A stretch of 64,000 bases of DNA, taken from Yersinia vastinensis. Its GTDB lineage: Bacteria > Pseudomonadota > Gammaproteobacteria > Enterobacterales > Enterobacteriaceae. Both the position numbers and the translations under genes were made by a program. Below, piece after piece: positions 10,655-21,500 of the stretch (position 1 is its first letter; each line of letters opens with the position of its first letter). The stretch is from positions 186,001 to 250,000 of the forward strand of contig NZ_CACVAF010000007.1 of NCBI RefSeq assembly GCF_902726565.1, read 5' to 3'. The notes under the pieces were generated by a model that worked only from the letters and a program-made list of their open reading frames with translations, made no database searches and had not been told where the DNA came from.

Positions 10655-12991
10655 TTAGTCCAACCGAAATACCAAATTACTGACTTGCCCACTTTCATCT
10701 AATACATTGAGCTGATAGCTACCGGGTAGAGATAATGTTTGAACCCATGATTGGTTATTTTCAGTGGTAGCAACTTGCTCTCCATTAAGGAACCACCAAT
10801 GTTGCCCACGGCCACCTTGTACTTCCAATCGAAGGTCAAGGCGATGCTGACCCGGCAACCGTTTCACTACTGCACCATCACGTATACCCAAAATCAGTAG
10901 CGGGGCCACATTGATATCACCTTGTGGTGGGCATTCAAGACTAGCCGCAGGTAGTCGCTGGCGGCGGCGTTCAGTTAGAGGTAGCCACGGCTCAAGTGGC
11001 AGTGGCCACAGGGTTAATAATACCGCCGTAGCGCCTTGGCAATCAGCGGCAACTCGCTGCCCCTGTGAATTTAGCCAAATACTAAGCTGACTACCCTGCA
11101 TATTTTCCTGCCCTAGAGCCGTGAGTGTTGGCGGGAGCGTGCCATCAAGCACCCAGCTTTGCCGCCGTTGTCGGCAGTTACTGTCTCCGGCGGCCAAGGG
11201 CTGCCCCCCCGGCCAACAAATCTCATCTCGGCTGACGGACTCGGGCCGAGGATCGACAGGTAAGCGACGGCCATTTTGCTGTAAGCGCGTCATCAATACG
11301 TTATTGACCTGATTGAGAATGGGTATCGCGGTGGCGTAGCCAAATTGACCTGCAACCGGTGTGCCATCAGGCCGCCCGACCCAAACTCCAATGGTATAAC
11401 GAGCATTAATACCTATCGCCCATGCATCACGATAGCCATAGCTGGTACCGGTTTTCCATGCCAACGGCACTGTTGCAGGCAAAATATCATCCGGCAACGG
11501 TCGCGCCTCCCCCGCCATAATGCGCCGAGTAATCCATGCCGCTCCTGGTGAGAATAACCGGCGTTCCTGTACCTGTTGTTGCGGCTCAAAACGTAATGTG
11601 GCAGCCATGCCACCGCGTGCAAAAGCACTATAAGCCGCAACCAGCTGATCCAACCGTGAACCTGTCCCGCCAAGGATCACCGCCAAACTCGGCTCACTGT
11701 GTGCGGGAAAGCGTAAGTTCAGGCCACCATTGCGCAAATTAGCTGTGAAGCGCTTCGGGCCATAAGCTTCCAGCAATTGCACTGCGGGGAGATTCAATGA
11801 GCGCACTAATGCCTCACTGGCACTGACAGGACCATGAAATCCGGTATCAAAATTGCCGGGACGATAATCACCAAAACGGCGCGGGACATCTTGTAATAGT
11901 GATTCTGCATGAATCAAGCCGTCATCCAATGCCATAGCGTATAAAAATGGCTTCAGTGTTGATCCTGGTGAACGCCAAGCGCTGACCATATCAACATGCC
12001 CGAAGCGGCTGTTGTCCTGAAAATCAACGGAGCCGAGGTAAGCACTCACATTCATGGTGGTATGGTCCACCACCAACAACCCTAGCGACGTTTTTTCGGG
12101 TAGCTGATGACGCCACCCTGCCGCCATATCTTCTAATTGCCGCTGCAACCCGGCATCCAGTGTCGTCTGAATCACTTCTCGCTGATTGCCACTGGTTAAA
12201 CGTCGGGCCAGTAACGGGGCTAATTGCGGTACCTGCCGTGGAGCCAGCCAGATATCTTCTTGTTTAATATCAGCCACCTGCTCAGTTGACCACACCTGAT
12301 AATCGGCCAACCGACTTAAGACTTTATCGCGCGCGGCTTTAGCTCGCAGTGGATAGCGATCGGGCCGCAGCCGGCTTGGGGCTTGTGGCAACGCCGCCAA
12401 TAATGCCGCTTCTGCCGGTGTTAATTGTGAGGGGGGTTTGCCCAGATAGGTCCAACTGGCGGCTGCAATCCCTTGTAGCGTGCCGCCAAAAGGGGCGCGG
12501 TTTAGATAAATTTCAAGAATTTGGTCTTTGGAGAAATGCCATTCCAACTGAGCGGTACGCCAAACCTGACGTAACTTACCAGTTAACGTGCGAGGATGCG
12601 GGTCGATCAGGCGGGCAACTTGCATCGATAATGTACTACCGCCAGACAGAATTTTTCCTGCACGCAGATCCTGCCAAGCAGCGCGAACAAGTGCTAACGG
12701 ATTCACACCAGGATGCCGGTAAAACCAGCGGTCTTCAAAGGTCAGAAGTGCTTGCAGGTAATAAGGGGAAACATCTTGCAGGGTGACAGGATAGCGCCAC
12801 ACACCATCAGCATCGGCAAAACGCCATAATGGCGTGCCATCCTCCGCCACGACAACGCGTGCAACCTGAGCCTCGGTCAATGGCAGCGGCCAACGTTTAT
12901 CCGCCAGCCACAAAACAGCTGGGGAAAGCATAGTCATTAGCGCCAAGACCCAAATTTTGCGGCGATGACGAACAAAAAATGTTTTTGGCAT
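10655..12991 (-). CDS. pbpC: Penicillin-binding protein 1C
   Basis: Class A bifunctional peptidoglycan synthase, periplasmic with an N-terminal membrane anchor (about residues 12-28). The start is ATG 12991 with GGAGGTGA upstream; the codon before it is an unlikely TTG. In 778 residues the glycosyltransferase 51 domain (about 60-240) shows FEDRWFYRHPGVN and GGSTLSMQVARL, the transpeptidase domain has the nucleophile motif STLK (near 345) and the WKTGTSYGYRD KTG motif, and the C-terminal ~90 residues form the PBP1C-specific domain. It is paired with yfhM just upstream, the conserved partnership seen across proteobacteria. Confidence 0.96.
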   Translation of the reverse strand: MPKTFFVRHRRKIWVLALMTMLSPAVLWLADKRWPLPLTEAQVARVVVAEDGTPLWRFADADGVWRYPVTLQDVSPYYLQALLTFEDRWFYRHPGVNPLALVRAAWQDLRAGKILSGGSTLSMQVARLIDPHPRTLTGKLRQVWRTAQLEWHFSKDQILEIYLNRAPFGGTLQGIAAASWTYLGKPPSQLTPAEAALLAALPQAPSRLRPDRYPLRAKAARDKVLSRLADYQVWSTEQVADIKQEDIWLAPRQVPQLAPLLARRLTSGNQREVIQTTLDAGLQRQLEDMAAGWRHQLPEKTSLGLLVVDHTTMNVSAYLGSVDFQDNSRFGHVDMVSAWRSPGSTLKPFLYAMALDDGLIHAESLLQDVPRRFGDYRPGNFDTGFHGPVSASEALVRSLNLPAVQLLEAYGPKRFTANLRNGGLNLRFPAHSEPSLAVILGGTGSRLDQLVAAYSAFARGGMAATLRFEPQQQVQERRLFSPGAAWITRRIMAGEARPLPDDILPATVPLAWKTGTSYGYRDAWAIGINARYTIGVWVGRPDGTPVAGQFGYATAIPILNQVNNVLMTRLQQNGRRLPVDPRPESVSRDEICWPGGQPLAAGDSNCRQRRQSWVLDGTLPPTLTALGQENMQGSQLSIWLNSQGQRVAADCQGATAVLLTLWPLPLEPWLPLTERRRQRLPAASLECPPQGDINVAPLLILGIRDGAVVKRLPGQHRLDLRLEVQGGRGQHWWFLNGEQVATTENNQSWVQTLSLPGSYQLNVLDESGQVSNLVFRLD

Positions 12992-13051
12992 CAACGATAG
13001 TCACCTCCCCCTTACAGTAGCTTATCGCCAACCATAAAGGGGAGTATGTAT

Positions 13052-16000
13052 TTACTTGGAAATTTCAAGCTGCGACACGGTATTCCCCAGCGCCCGCCAA
13101 TCCGGGACATACATAGATTCAACCTGTGGCGCTGGGACTTGATAAACACCCGGCGTTACTGCACGTGCCAGATAGAGCAAAGTGGTATGACGATAAGGGT
13201 CAACATTCACCGCAGCAACGTAGCGATCATCGCGGAATTCCTGATGCTTGATATCTGACTGCTGCATATCTTGCAATAACTCCGTCACGCTGCTGGCGCT
13301 TTCCCCCAGACTGGCGCTACTGTCACCCAAATTCTGGTTTTCCAGTTCCAAACCTGCTGGCAGCAAATCAACCACCAGTGCATCTGGCACCCGTTTATCA
13401 GCCCAGACATCTAAGTGCACCAGAACCAGCTCCCCGCTTTTAAGGTTGGATAACTGCAGCGGTTTACCATCAAGCCCGATATAACTGCGGCTGATATGTA
13501 AGTTATTGCTAAAAGGTGTCGGTGTTTGCTGAGAATACCCCACCACATCCACTCGGCTATACAAAGTCACATCGCCTCGATTTTGTAGTTGCATCCCACC
13601 CGCCAGCTGTTGCGCTGACCAGTTTTGGTTCAAGGCGGTATTCTGAGTTAATGTCTGGCTGGCTGCGATTGGCTCCACCTGCTGAGCTATTGCCACCTGC
13701 CACGGTGTTTCCGCACCATTCATCAGCGTACGTCCAGCCAGGAATATGGCGTTACTCTCTTGCGTGGACAGATAGTTACGGCTCACGAGCGCATTGGACA
13801 AATCCAACAACCGTGTATCGCGAGCTTGCGGCAACAGATTATTGTCCGTCAGCAAGGCCAAAATTAGCGCGTCGTCACGCAGTGAGCTGCCGTAATCTTC
13901 CAGCCAATAATCTTTATCACTACGAACGGTATTTAGCCCCTGAGTAATGGATTCTTTGGCTCGCGGCATATCTCCCATCAATTTCAATGCCACCCCTAAT
14001 TGCACTAACGGCAAACCAGAGCGCGCATCATTGCTGCGAGTATACAATTGACGTAATGCGCCGAGAGAAGCTTGTTGCTGTTGTGCCAACACCAATCCTG
14101 CGTAGGCTTGCACTGCAAAGCGAGTATGCCGGCTTTGCTCGCTATAGCGAATCTCAACCTGATTAGGATCCTGCAAATAACGTTGCAGGCGATTGTTTGC
14201 AGCCGTGAGTGCCGCCACCGGCACACTGTATCCCTGCTGGCTGGCACGATAGAGGAAATCGGTGGCATAAGCTGTCAGCCAAAACTCTTCTGGGCTATCG
14301 TTACTCCACAGGCCAAAACCCCCGTTGTAGCGTTGCATACTGAGCAGATGTTCAATACCGACATCGATACTTTTACGCCGTTTTTCATCCGTGTCTGCCT
14401 TGATACCCAATGCTGTTAGCTGTGCATAATTGCTGTACAACGAAGGATATAACCCGCTCACTGTCTGCTCCAGACAACCATAAGGATAGGCATATAATTC
14501 AGTGATATAGCGGGCAAGATTGAGTGGCGGACGGCTAGTAATAAGCAACCGCCCTTGCAGTGTCTCAGGTGCCAACCCCTCAATCGCCTCGACTGGTAGA
14601 CTCCAGCTATCACCACTGCGCAGTACGTTGGCGAAGTGACGCGTTTGCGCGGGATAAGCAGGCCGTACCCCTATTTTCCAATGGTGCTGGTAATCCGGCA
14701 GTTTTTCATCCGGTAAAACCATCCCCGTGATAGTCAACCCAATATCACCCTGACCAAAACCGTTCAGCGCCCGAACCGGAATCAGCACCGTCTTACGCTC
14801 ACCATTGGCCAGCGAAACAGACTGGCTCTGTGCGCCGGTTAATGCCAGTAAATCACTGGCAGCCCAGTTGAGTGACAGCGTCTGTGATTGGCCGGATAAA
14901 TTACTCAAATCTAGCGCCAACTGAGTGCTATCCCCCCCCGCCAAGAAGCGCGGAGTGGCCAATTGCGCAATAAGCGGAGCGGCTACCACGACTTTTGCCT
15001 CAGCTTTGCCGAAGTCTTCATCACTCCAGGCTTGTGCCATTAAGCGTAATTCACCATTAAAGTCAGGGATAGCCAGTTCAACGGTGCCTTCACCCTGTGC
15101 ATTTAAAGTCACCGGTTGCGCTTGTTGTGCAACGATCATCACTTCAGTAATGGGTTTTTTACCGCCACGAGACAGCGCATCTTCGTCATCACCATCACCA
15201 CCAAAACGCAAGCTTGCCAAGCGCCCCTGCCCTTCAATGAGCTGCCCATAAACATCATATTGATCCGCGCTGTAGCGTTTACGGCCAAAGAAGGCGTCGT
15301 AAGGATCTGGCGTGGCGTAATCGGTGATATTCAAGATCCCACTGTCAACTGCGGACAGCAATACCTGCACTTTTTCAGGCAATGGCGCACCGGTACGGCT
15401 GGCTTTCACTTTTACCGTTAGCGTCTGATTAGGGCGAATACGAGCAGGCGCGTCCAATTGCAACGCCAGTTTGCGCGTTTCATCAACCAGTGGCAGATGA
15501 AGTAAGCCAATCGCCCGTTTTGGGGTGGCCTGCTGCGACTTATCACCGGGGCGAATGACCGTGGCACTGAGATAGAGGTCATGGCGATTCCAATCCGCGT
15601 TAATAGGCACGTCAACCTCAGTACCGCCTACCGGGATAGTCACTTCCTGCCACCACAATGGGCCATCACTGGACTCCACCAGCAAATAGCCGTTACCCGC
15701 CGCCGGCGCTTCAATATGCAGTTTCACTTTCTCTCCCGGCCGATAAGCCGGTTTATCCAGTGTCAGCTTAACCTGATCAGGCCGAACAGCGCCGCTGCCC
15801 GCCGTATTATCCTGCCAGCTATACCCAGCCCAGAAACGGGAACTACTGACCAGTTGATTATCTGGGTTGCTCACCTCAATACGGTAAGCGCCCCACTCCA
15901 CCGGGAAACTGACTTTAGCACTACCATTATCAGGAATATCCACTGACTGCTCTGCCAGCGTCAGATCCTTTTTATCAAACAGCGACTGCCAACCATCACT

Positions 16001-18076
16001 TTCTGACCACTGCCAGTAATAATCGCGACGCTCACGAACCAGCTTCACTTTTAGGCCATTGGCTGCCAGTTTTTCACCATCAGCATTGGCATAAACAATT
16101 TCAAAATCGGCTTGAGTATCTTGGTCGACCATAGCCTGAGATTTATAGCTGTCGCTGCGATAATCATAAACTTGTTGCTTGTTGAACAGTGGGCGGATAC
16201 CGGCAAGCGCCTCAGCTGGCCACAAGGCCTGTTCAGCACGGCGAGTCACCGGTCGTCCACCTGACTCCAACAAACTGGCCTGTAAAATTAATTTCAGCGG
16301 AGATTGCGCCCCTTGCCAGCTATTATCTACAGCGATATCCGTTTCCCCGTCGCTGTCCAGCGTGGTCTCAAACTCATCTAAGGTACGTGAGAGATTTTCT
16401 TCCGTTACCGAACCAAATTCAAAACCGGGGAGTGTGGCGACCGCTTCACGCAGTGGTCGCAGGAAAAGCTGACCTTGCAAGCGGTTGCCTGAGGCTGGAG
16501 CACCATATAAGTAGCGACCCGTCACAGCAAAACTTGCTTCACTGTCAGTACCAATCGGCTCTTTACTCGTAGCAATCTCCAAAGCCATACGTTCCGGCAG
16601 GAAATCTTCTACTTTAAATTTATATAAACGCGGTTGGTTGTCGCCAAGGTCCAGACGTAGTGACCACTCACCAGTGGGGCCGTTTTCAGGAATGGCATAT
16701 TGGTATTGATACAAACCGTCTTGTGGCTGCCAGACCAAGCTACGCACTACCTGATTATCCGGTTTGAGAATATCCACTTTAACGGGTTGAGTAGCGAGTA
16801 TTTTTCCGTCTGCATCACGCAGTAACCCATTGACGATTAAAGTCTCGCCGGGGCGATACAAATCACGCGGGCCAAAGACAAAAAACTGCTTCTGAAAGCC
16901 CTCTGGCCCAGCGATATCAAACTCCGCCAGATCCAACGCGGGGGAATTGAGGTCAATCAGACTGGTCTGCCCGTCTTGCGAGGCCAATAATAATTTCGCT
17001 TTGGTGTTTTTTTCCAACTGTGCATGGCCCTGCCCGTCAGTCTCGGTCTGAACCAACACTTGGCCTTTCTCATCCAGCAATTGCAATGACACGCCCTTCA
17101 AGGCCGCCCCACCCACTAATGCCTGAGTGAATACATCCATCCGGTTATGGTAACTGTGCAGCGAAACACCAATATCACTCAGAGTAAATAAGGTGGCAGC
17201 ATTGGTATAGCTGTAGTGCCCTGCTTGTTGCATCACTGCCAGATAAACACCGGACTCTTGCAACGGTTTGATATCGGCTAAAGGAAGCAGCAGTTTTTCG
17301 CGGGTGTTAGCGGCGGGATTAAGATCAAACCGACCGGTATAGACCAAATCTGCCATTTTCAGTAAATCGTCTGATTCCCAGTTAGACAGCGCACTGCGGT
17401 ACTGCCAGTTCGCAAGGAAATTGGCCAGGCTGCCTTGTTTAATGCGGAAAAAGTTAACATCGACGCTATTCACATTGAGCGCCATCACAGGTAACCCCTG
17501 AGCCAATTTACCCGGCAACAGAGAGCCTTTGCTGGCAAAACCGACGCTCGGTTTGATATCACGGGTGGTGATTTTTTGCTGTTGTTGTTCACCTAATTGA
17601 GCACCACCAATACCCTTTAGGGTGCTATCGACCGTCAGCAGCAATTTACGCTCAGGTTTAAGGTGGCGTAAACGTAGCTCCATCATGTTGTCAGATAGCT
17701 CCCAAGCACCGTCAATTTTACCGCTCACGGTATCAACCAGATGCACTTGCGAGGCAAAGTCCTGATTAGGGGCCAATGGCTGCGAGAACGTCAGTACCAT
17801 AGCACTGGCACCATCAAGCTGTAGCTCAGAGGCATCCAGTAAAGTCAAAGGCTGACCTGCATGGTGTTTTTCCAATTCAGCCAGTGTGGCCGCATCGGTT
17901 TTTTTCACCAATGGTGCGCTGGTGGTTGTTGTCACCTCAGGAGCATCTGCCGGGCTGGCAACCTCCTTATTACTGCCATCATCACAGGCCACCACCATCA
18001 GGGTAGCGGCAGCCAAAATGGCAACCCGACATCTTTTAAGCACTGACTGCAACCTACGCAAACTGAAATGATTCAT
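13052..18076 (-). CDS. yfhM: Alpha-2-macroglobulin family lipoprotein YfhM
   Basis: Bacterial alpha-2-macroglobulin, thought to trap proteases in the periplasm and to protect the cell envelope together with PBP1C. The 1674-residue product has a lipobox MVVAC followed by Asp-Asp, the +2 Asp signal for inner-membrane retention. Macroglobulin-like beta domains fill the first half. The thioester motif CLEQ is intact (about residue 1202, YGCLEQTVSGLYPSLY) with the following alpha-alpha barrel. Length is close to E. coli YfhM. It ends 60 bases before the pbpC start and is probably cotranscribed with it. Confidence 0.95.
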   Translation of the reverse strand: MNHFSLRRLQSVLKRCRVAILAAATLMVVACDDGSNKEVASPADAPEVTTTTSAPLVKKTDAATLAELEKHHAGQPLTLLDASELQLDGASAMVLTFSQPLAPNQDFASQVHLVDTVSGKIDGAWELSDNMMELRLRHLKPERKLLLTVDSTLKGIGGAQLGEQQQQKITTRDIKPSVGFASKGSLLPGKLAQGLPVMALNVNSVDVNFFRIKQGSLANFLANWQYRSALSNWESDDLLKMADLVYTGRFDLNPAANTREKLLLPLADIKPLQESGVYLAVMQQAGHYSYTNAATLFTLSDIGVSLHSYHNRMDVFTQALVGGAALKGVSLQLLDEKGQVLVQTETDGQGHAQLEKNTKAKLLLASQDGQTSLIDLNSPALDLAEFDIAGPEGFQKQFFVFGPRDLYRPGETLIVNGLLRDADGKILATQPVKVDILKPDNQVVRSLVWQPQDGLYQYQYAIPENGPTGEWSLRLDLGDNQPRLYKFKVEDFLPERMALEIATSKEPIGTDSEASFAVTGRYLYGAPASGNRLQGQLFLRPLREAVATLPGFEFGSVTEENLSRTLDEFETTLDSDGETDIAVDNSWQGAQSPLKLILQASLLESGGRPVTRRAEQALWPAEALAGIRPLFNKQQVYDYRSDSYKSQAMVDQDTQADFEIVYANADGEKLAANGLKVKLVRERRDYYWQWSESDGWQSLFDKKDLTLAEQSVDIPDNGSAKVSFPVEWGAYRIEVSNPDNQLVSSSRFWAGYSWQDNTAGSGAVRPDQVKLTLDKPAYRPGEKVKLHIEAPAAGNGYLLVESSDGPLWWQEVTIPVGGTEVDVPINADWNRHDLYLSATVIRPGDKSQQATPKRAIGLLHLPLVDETRKLALQLDAPARIRPNQTLTVKVKASRTGAPLPEKVQVLLSAVDSGILNITDYATPDPYDAFFGRKRYSADQYDVYGQLIEGQGRLASLRFGGDGDDEDALSRGGKKPITEVMIVAQQAQPVTLNAQGEGTVELAIPDFNGELRLMAQAWSDEDFGKAEAKVVVAAPLIAQLATPRFLAGGDSTQLALDLSNLSGQSQTLSLNWAASDLLALTGAQSQSVSLANGERKTVLIPVRALNGFGQGDIGLTITGMVLPDEKLPDYQHHWKIGVRPAYPAQTRHFANVLRSGDSWSLPVEAIEGLAPETLQGRLLITSRPPLNLARYITELYAYPYGCLEQTVSGLYPSLYSNYAQLTALGIKADTDEKRRKSIDVGIEHLLSMQRYNGGFGLWSNDSPEEFWLTAYATDFLYRASQQGYSVPVAALTAANNRLQRYLQDPNQVEIRYSEQSRHTRFAVQAYAGLVLAQQQQASLGALRQLYTRSNDARSGLPLVQLGVALKLMGDMPRAKESITQGLNTVRSDKDYWLEDYGSSLRDDALILALLTDNNLLPQARDTRLLDLSNALVSRNYLSTQESNAIFLAGRTLMNGAETPWQVAIAQQVEPIAASQTLTQNTALNQNWSAQQLAGGMQLQNRGDVTLYSRVDVVGYSQQTPTPFSNNLHISRSYIGLDGKPLQLSNLKSGELVLVHLDVWADKRVPDALVVDLLPAGLELENQNLGDSSASLGESASSVTELLQDMQQSDIKHQEFRDDRYVAAVNVDPYRHTTLLYLARAVTPGVYQVPAPQVESMYVPDWRALGNTVSQLEISK

Positions 18077-18504
18077 ATATTGCTCCCTGGAAGACTCAGT
18101 GATTATAGCATTGGCCTGAACGGGATTATAGATAAGGAAAATCTGGATTTATTTTCTAAGATGCATTCTCATTTTTATTAAAAATAAACATCATGAACAC
18201 AATAAAACCTCAACGAAATTCATCTTTAATCCATTAAGACAAAGACCAATCTTTCTGTTTAATTTTTTTAAAAAAAATTTAATTTATTTTTTTCAGTCTA
18301 TTTTCATATAAAAAAACCTTTCAAATCATTTAAAAACAACTAGATAGATAAGTATAAATAAAAAATAAATATATCACTTGAATTTAATCTTTTAATAAAT
18401 AGCAACCCGCCCAGCCCTTGGTTATATTCCGCAAAGTTTTTACATCATTAAAAATACCAATATTTATTTTATGATACTTCCCTATAAATAGGATTTATAA
18501 AGCA
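18077..18504. other. AT-rich divergent intergenic region yfhM / autotransporter
   Basis: About 430 bases, strongly AT-rich with many A and T runs (for example around 18255-18300), between divergent genes. It must hold both promoters. I see no small gene or clear operator. The composition is typical of regions silenced by H-NS, which is an inference. Confidence 0.5.
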
Positions 18505-21500
18505 ATGAATCATCGCAATACATTAAATACGCGTCTATTACCGCTCTCTATTCTTATTTCATCACTGGTTTCTGGCGGGGCAATGGCTGCGCACACAACA
18601 CCAACAGGTGACTTTCAACGCGTCGCAAATGGTGGTAGTTTTCAAGTTATTAGTAATTCTCAAATTACGGGCAATAAGACTCACCCCGTTTCCTTAATAG
18701 AATCTATGTTTCCTGCCAATCAACCTGTTACGGAGGAAATGAAGAATCAGGCTAAACAAGATCTTACTGATTTAAAAAAAAGTCTGGATGAAGAAATTGC
18801 AAGACTGCAAAGTCTACCTATTCCGCCCCAAGCTAATGATAAAGAGCTAATCAAAATTAAAGCATCTTTTGAGAGCAAGATTCAGTTCCTTGAAGCCGTC
18901 GTTGCTTATACTGAAGATCAAAATCAAGGCAATTTGGATAATCTTAATAAAGAGCTAAAAAATACAGTCACTAACTCTATCACTTCGCATTCTGCTGCAG
19001 GTCAATTCACGGCTGAAGAAATCCAGTCACTGGTCGGTGCTGCGTTAGCTAACGATATGTCAGCGCTACCCCCCACCGTGGCACAAAAAGTAGAAGGCAT
19101 CAAACAACAGCAACAAGCCGAATATAATATGTTCGATAAGTTGCAGAGTTTTGTCGCTCAGAAAGTCCTCACTGCTGAACAGGCTGAAAAACTCCAACAG
19201 AACGTGAAAGATAAGTATGAAAAACTGAATGCACAAGCTGTGGCTAAGACAGTTCGGGACGAAGCTAAAGAAGATGAGGTTAAAGCCATCAGGAAGAAAG
19301 TGAACGCTCAAATTGCATTAGTTATGCTTAAAAGAGAAACAATAAAAACTGAAGCAAGCAAAACTGAAGCTGAAAAAAAATCAAGCACTCTCAACACCGA
19401 AAAAGAAAAGGCCATTAAAGCTGTAAATTCTAATTGGAGTGCTAGTACTCCCGATATCGAAATAGAACTAGAGACACTCATTAATGCTAACGGCACGGAA
19501 AAAGATAAAGCCGAAATAGCCCTAAAAGCCATCAAAGAGGCTAAAGATGCAGAGCAAGAAGCTCAAGAGGCTAGCGATAAACACACTACCGCAACGGCTG
19601 CCGTTACAGCACAAGATGCTGAATATACCCAGACTCAAACGGCTAGAGCAGATGCGGCCTCTAAGCTGCAAACTAAAACTGCCGAACTGACAACTGCGAC
19701 AAGTGCAGTGACTCAATTAAGCTCATTGGCTAATCCTACTGCTGATGTGCCCGCTTTTGAGCAAACTATTGCCAAAAATCTTCAACAAGACGTTGCTGCC
19801 GATACTGTTGCAGTCAATACCAACGTTGCCGGTGGTACACAGAATGTGGCTGATAAAGGCAAGATCCTAAACAGCGCCATCACCGAAGATGGCATTATCA
19901 ACTTAGCCATTGGCGCACAAGCTCATCACACCGAGGTTAACAAAGGCACCCTGAATAACAACGGCGGTACCGATTTCAACACCATCATCCACGATGGCGG
20001 CGCACTGATACTGAAAGGTGAAAAAGTAGCAGGAACAGCCGGGGTGAAAGACACAATCCATATCGCTGACTCCTTTGATGCGAAAATCTCTGAAGGGGGC
20101 AAAGCCGTTGTAGGTGAATACGCAGAGATTCATAACCTGCACAGCACGGGTGGCGAGGTAGCGTTGCACAAAGGCGCTCTGGCCCAAAATACCCAAATTA
20201 ATGGCGGCACATTGACTATCGCCGCGGGGGCAACGGCGAAAAACACCACGCTAATTAGCACAACACTGGATTTGGTTGAAGGTGCAACGGCGGATAACAC
20301 CCAAGTACATAAAGACGCTCATTTCACACTCAAAGCGAAAGCTAAAACCAGCGGAACTCACGTAAATAACGACGGGAAATTTACCCTTGAGCAAGGCTCT
20401 TCAGCCACTTTATCCTACGTTACTGATGGAGAAATGACAGTTAATGATGGTGCCAGTATCAATGACACCAATCTGGTAGGTGACACTGCGGAACTGATTC
20501 TTCAGTCCGGTGCCAATGCGACTGATACCAAAGTACACGAAGGCGGTGTATTGACTATCGAATCAGGTGCAACAGCGACTAACACACAGTTGCATTCTTC
20601 TGAGCTGGAGTTGAACGCTGGTGCAACGGCTAATGATACAAAACTCTATGATGGCGCTCAATTTACACTGCTGGAAAACGCTAAAACAAAAGATACCTAT
20701 ATCCATGACGGTACTTTCACGGTTAATGCTAACGCAGAAGCCGAAAATACTCGCATCGCGGGCGGTAAATTTAACCTTATGGCACGTGCTCAAGCACATA
20801 AGTTGATGGTTGAGAGCGGCGAAGCCTTAATTGCCGGTACATTAATGGGCGCGACTTCGTTGAACGGTGGGGTAACGACTTTTGAAAAAACGGCAAAAGT
20901 CAGCGGCAACATTAAAGCAGCTAAAGATAGCATCATTCATGTGTATAACGGCGCAACGACCAACAACGCAGACTTGAGTTTAGCGGGGAATATGGTATTG
21001 CTTAATCCGACCCCCGTCGCTGCCCGAATGAATGCCCGTGCGGCTTTTGCGGGTCACAACGGCAAGCCTACACAGTTTGCCTTTAAAGATGTGAAACTGG
21101 CTGGCGGTACTGTTGATATGAGCCAGTCTAATGCGCAGTTAACCATGGCGTCCTTGGCTGGCAAAGGTCACTTTAATTTAGGTTCGACCCTGAATAACCA
21201 CAGCAGCGCCCCACTGCAAGTCACCGGTAATGCTGAGGGGACTTTTGACATCCAGATTAACAACAGCGGTGTTGTGCCAACCAACCTGAATGTGATGGAT
21301 GTTCAAGGTGATAATCGTGCCAATGTTAAGTTGGCCAACGGGCCGGTAGACTTAGGTAGCTATCAACACACTCTGGTCAGCGATGCAAACGGCGGCTATA
21401 AACTGGTTGCCAATAAAGAGGTACTAACACCGGGTTCTGCTGGTGCTTTAGCGGTGGCGAATACCACGCCAGTCATCTTTGATGCCGAACTCAGCTCCAT

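Noticed and set aside
19401-20000. AT-rich repeats in the autotransporter as a CRISPR or tandem DNA repeat
   Set aside because: Periodicity is at protein level only (coiled coil, ~19-residue repeats); the DNA copies are too diverged.
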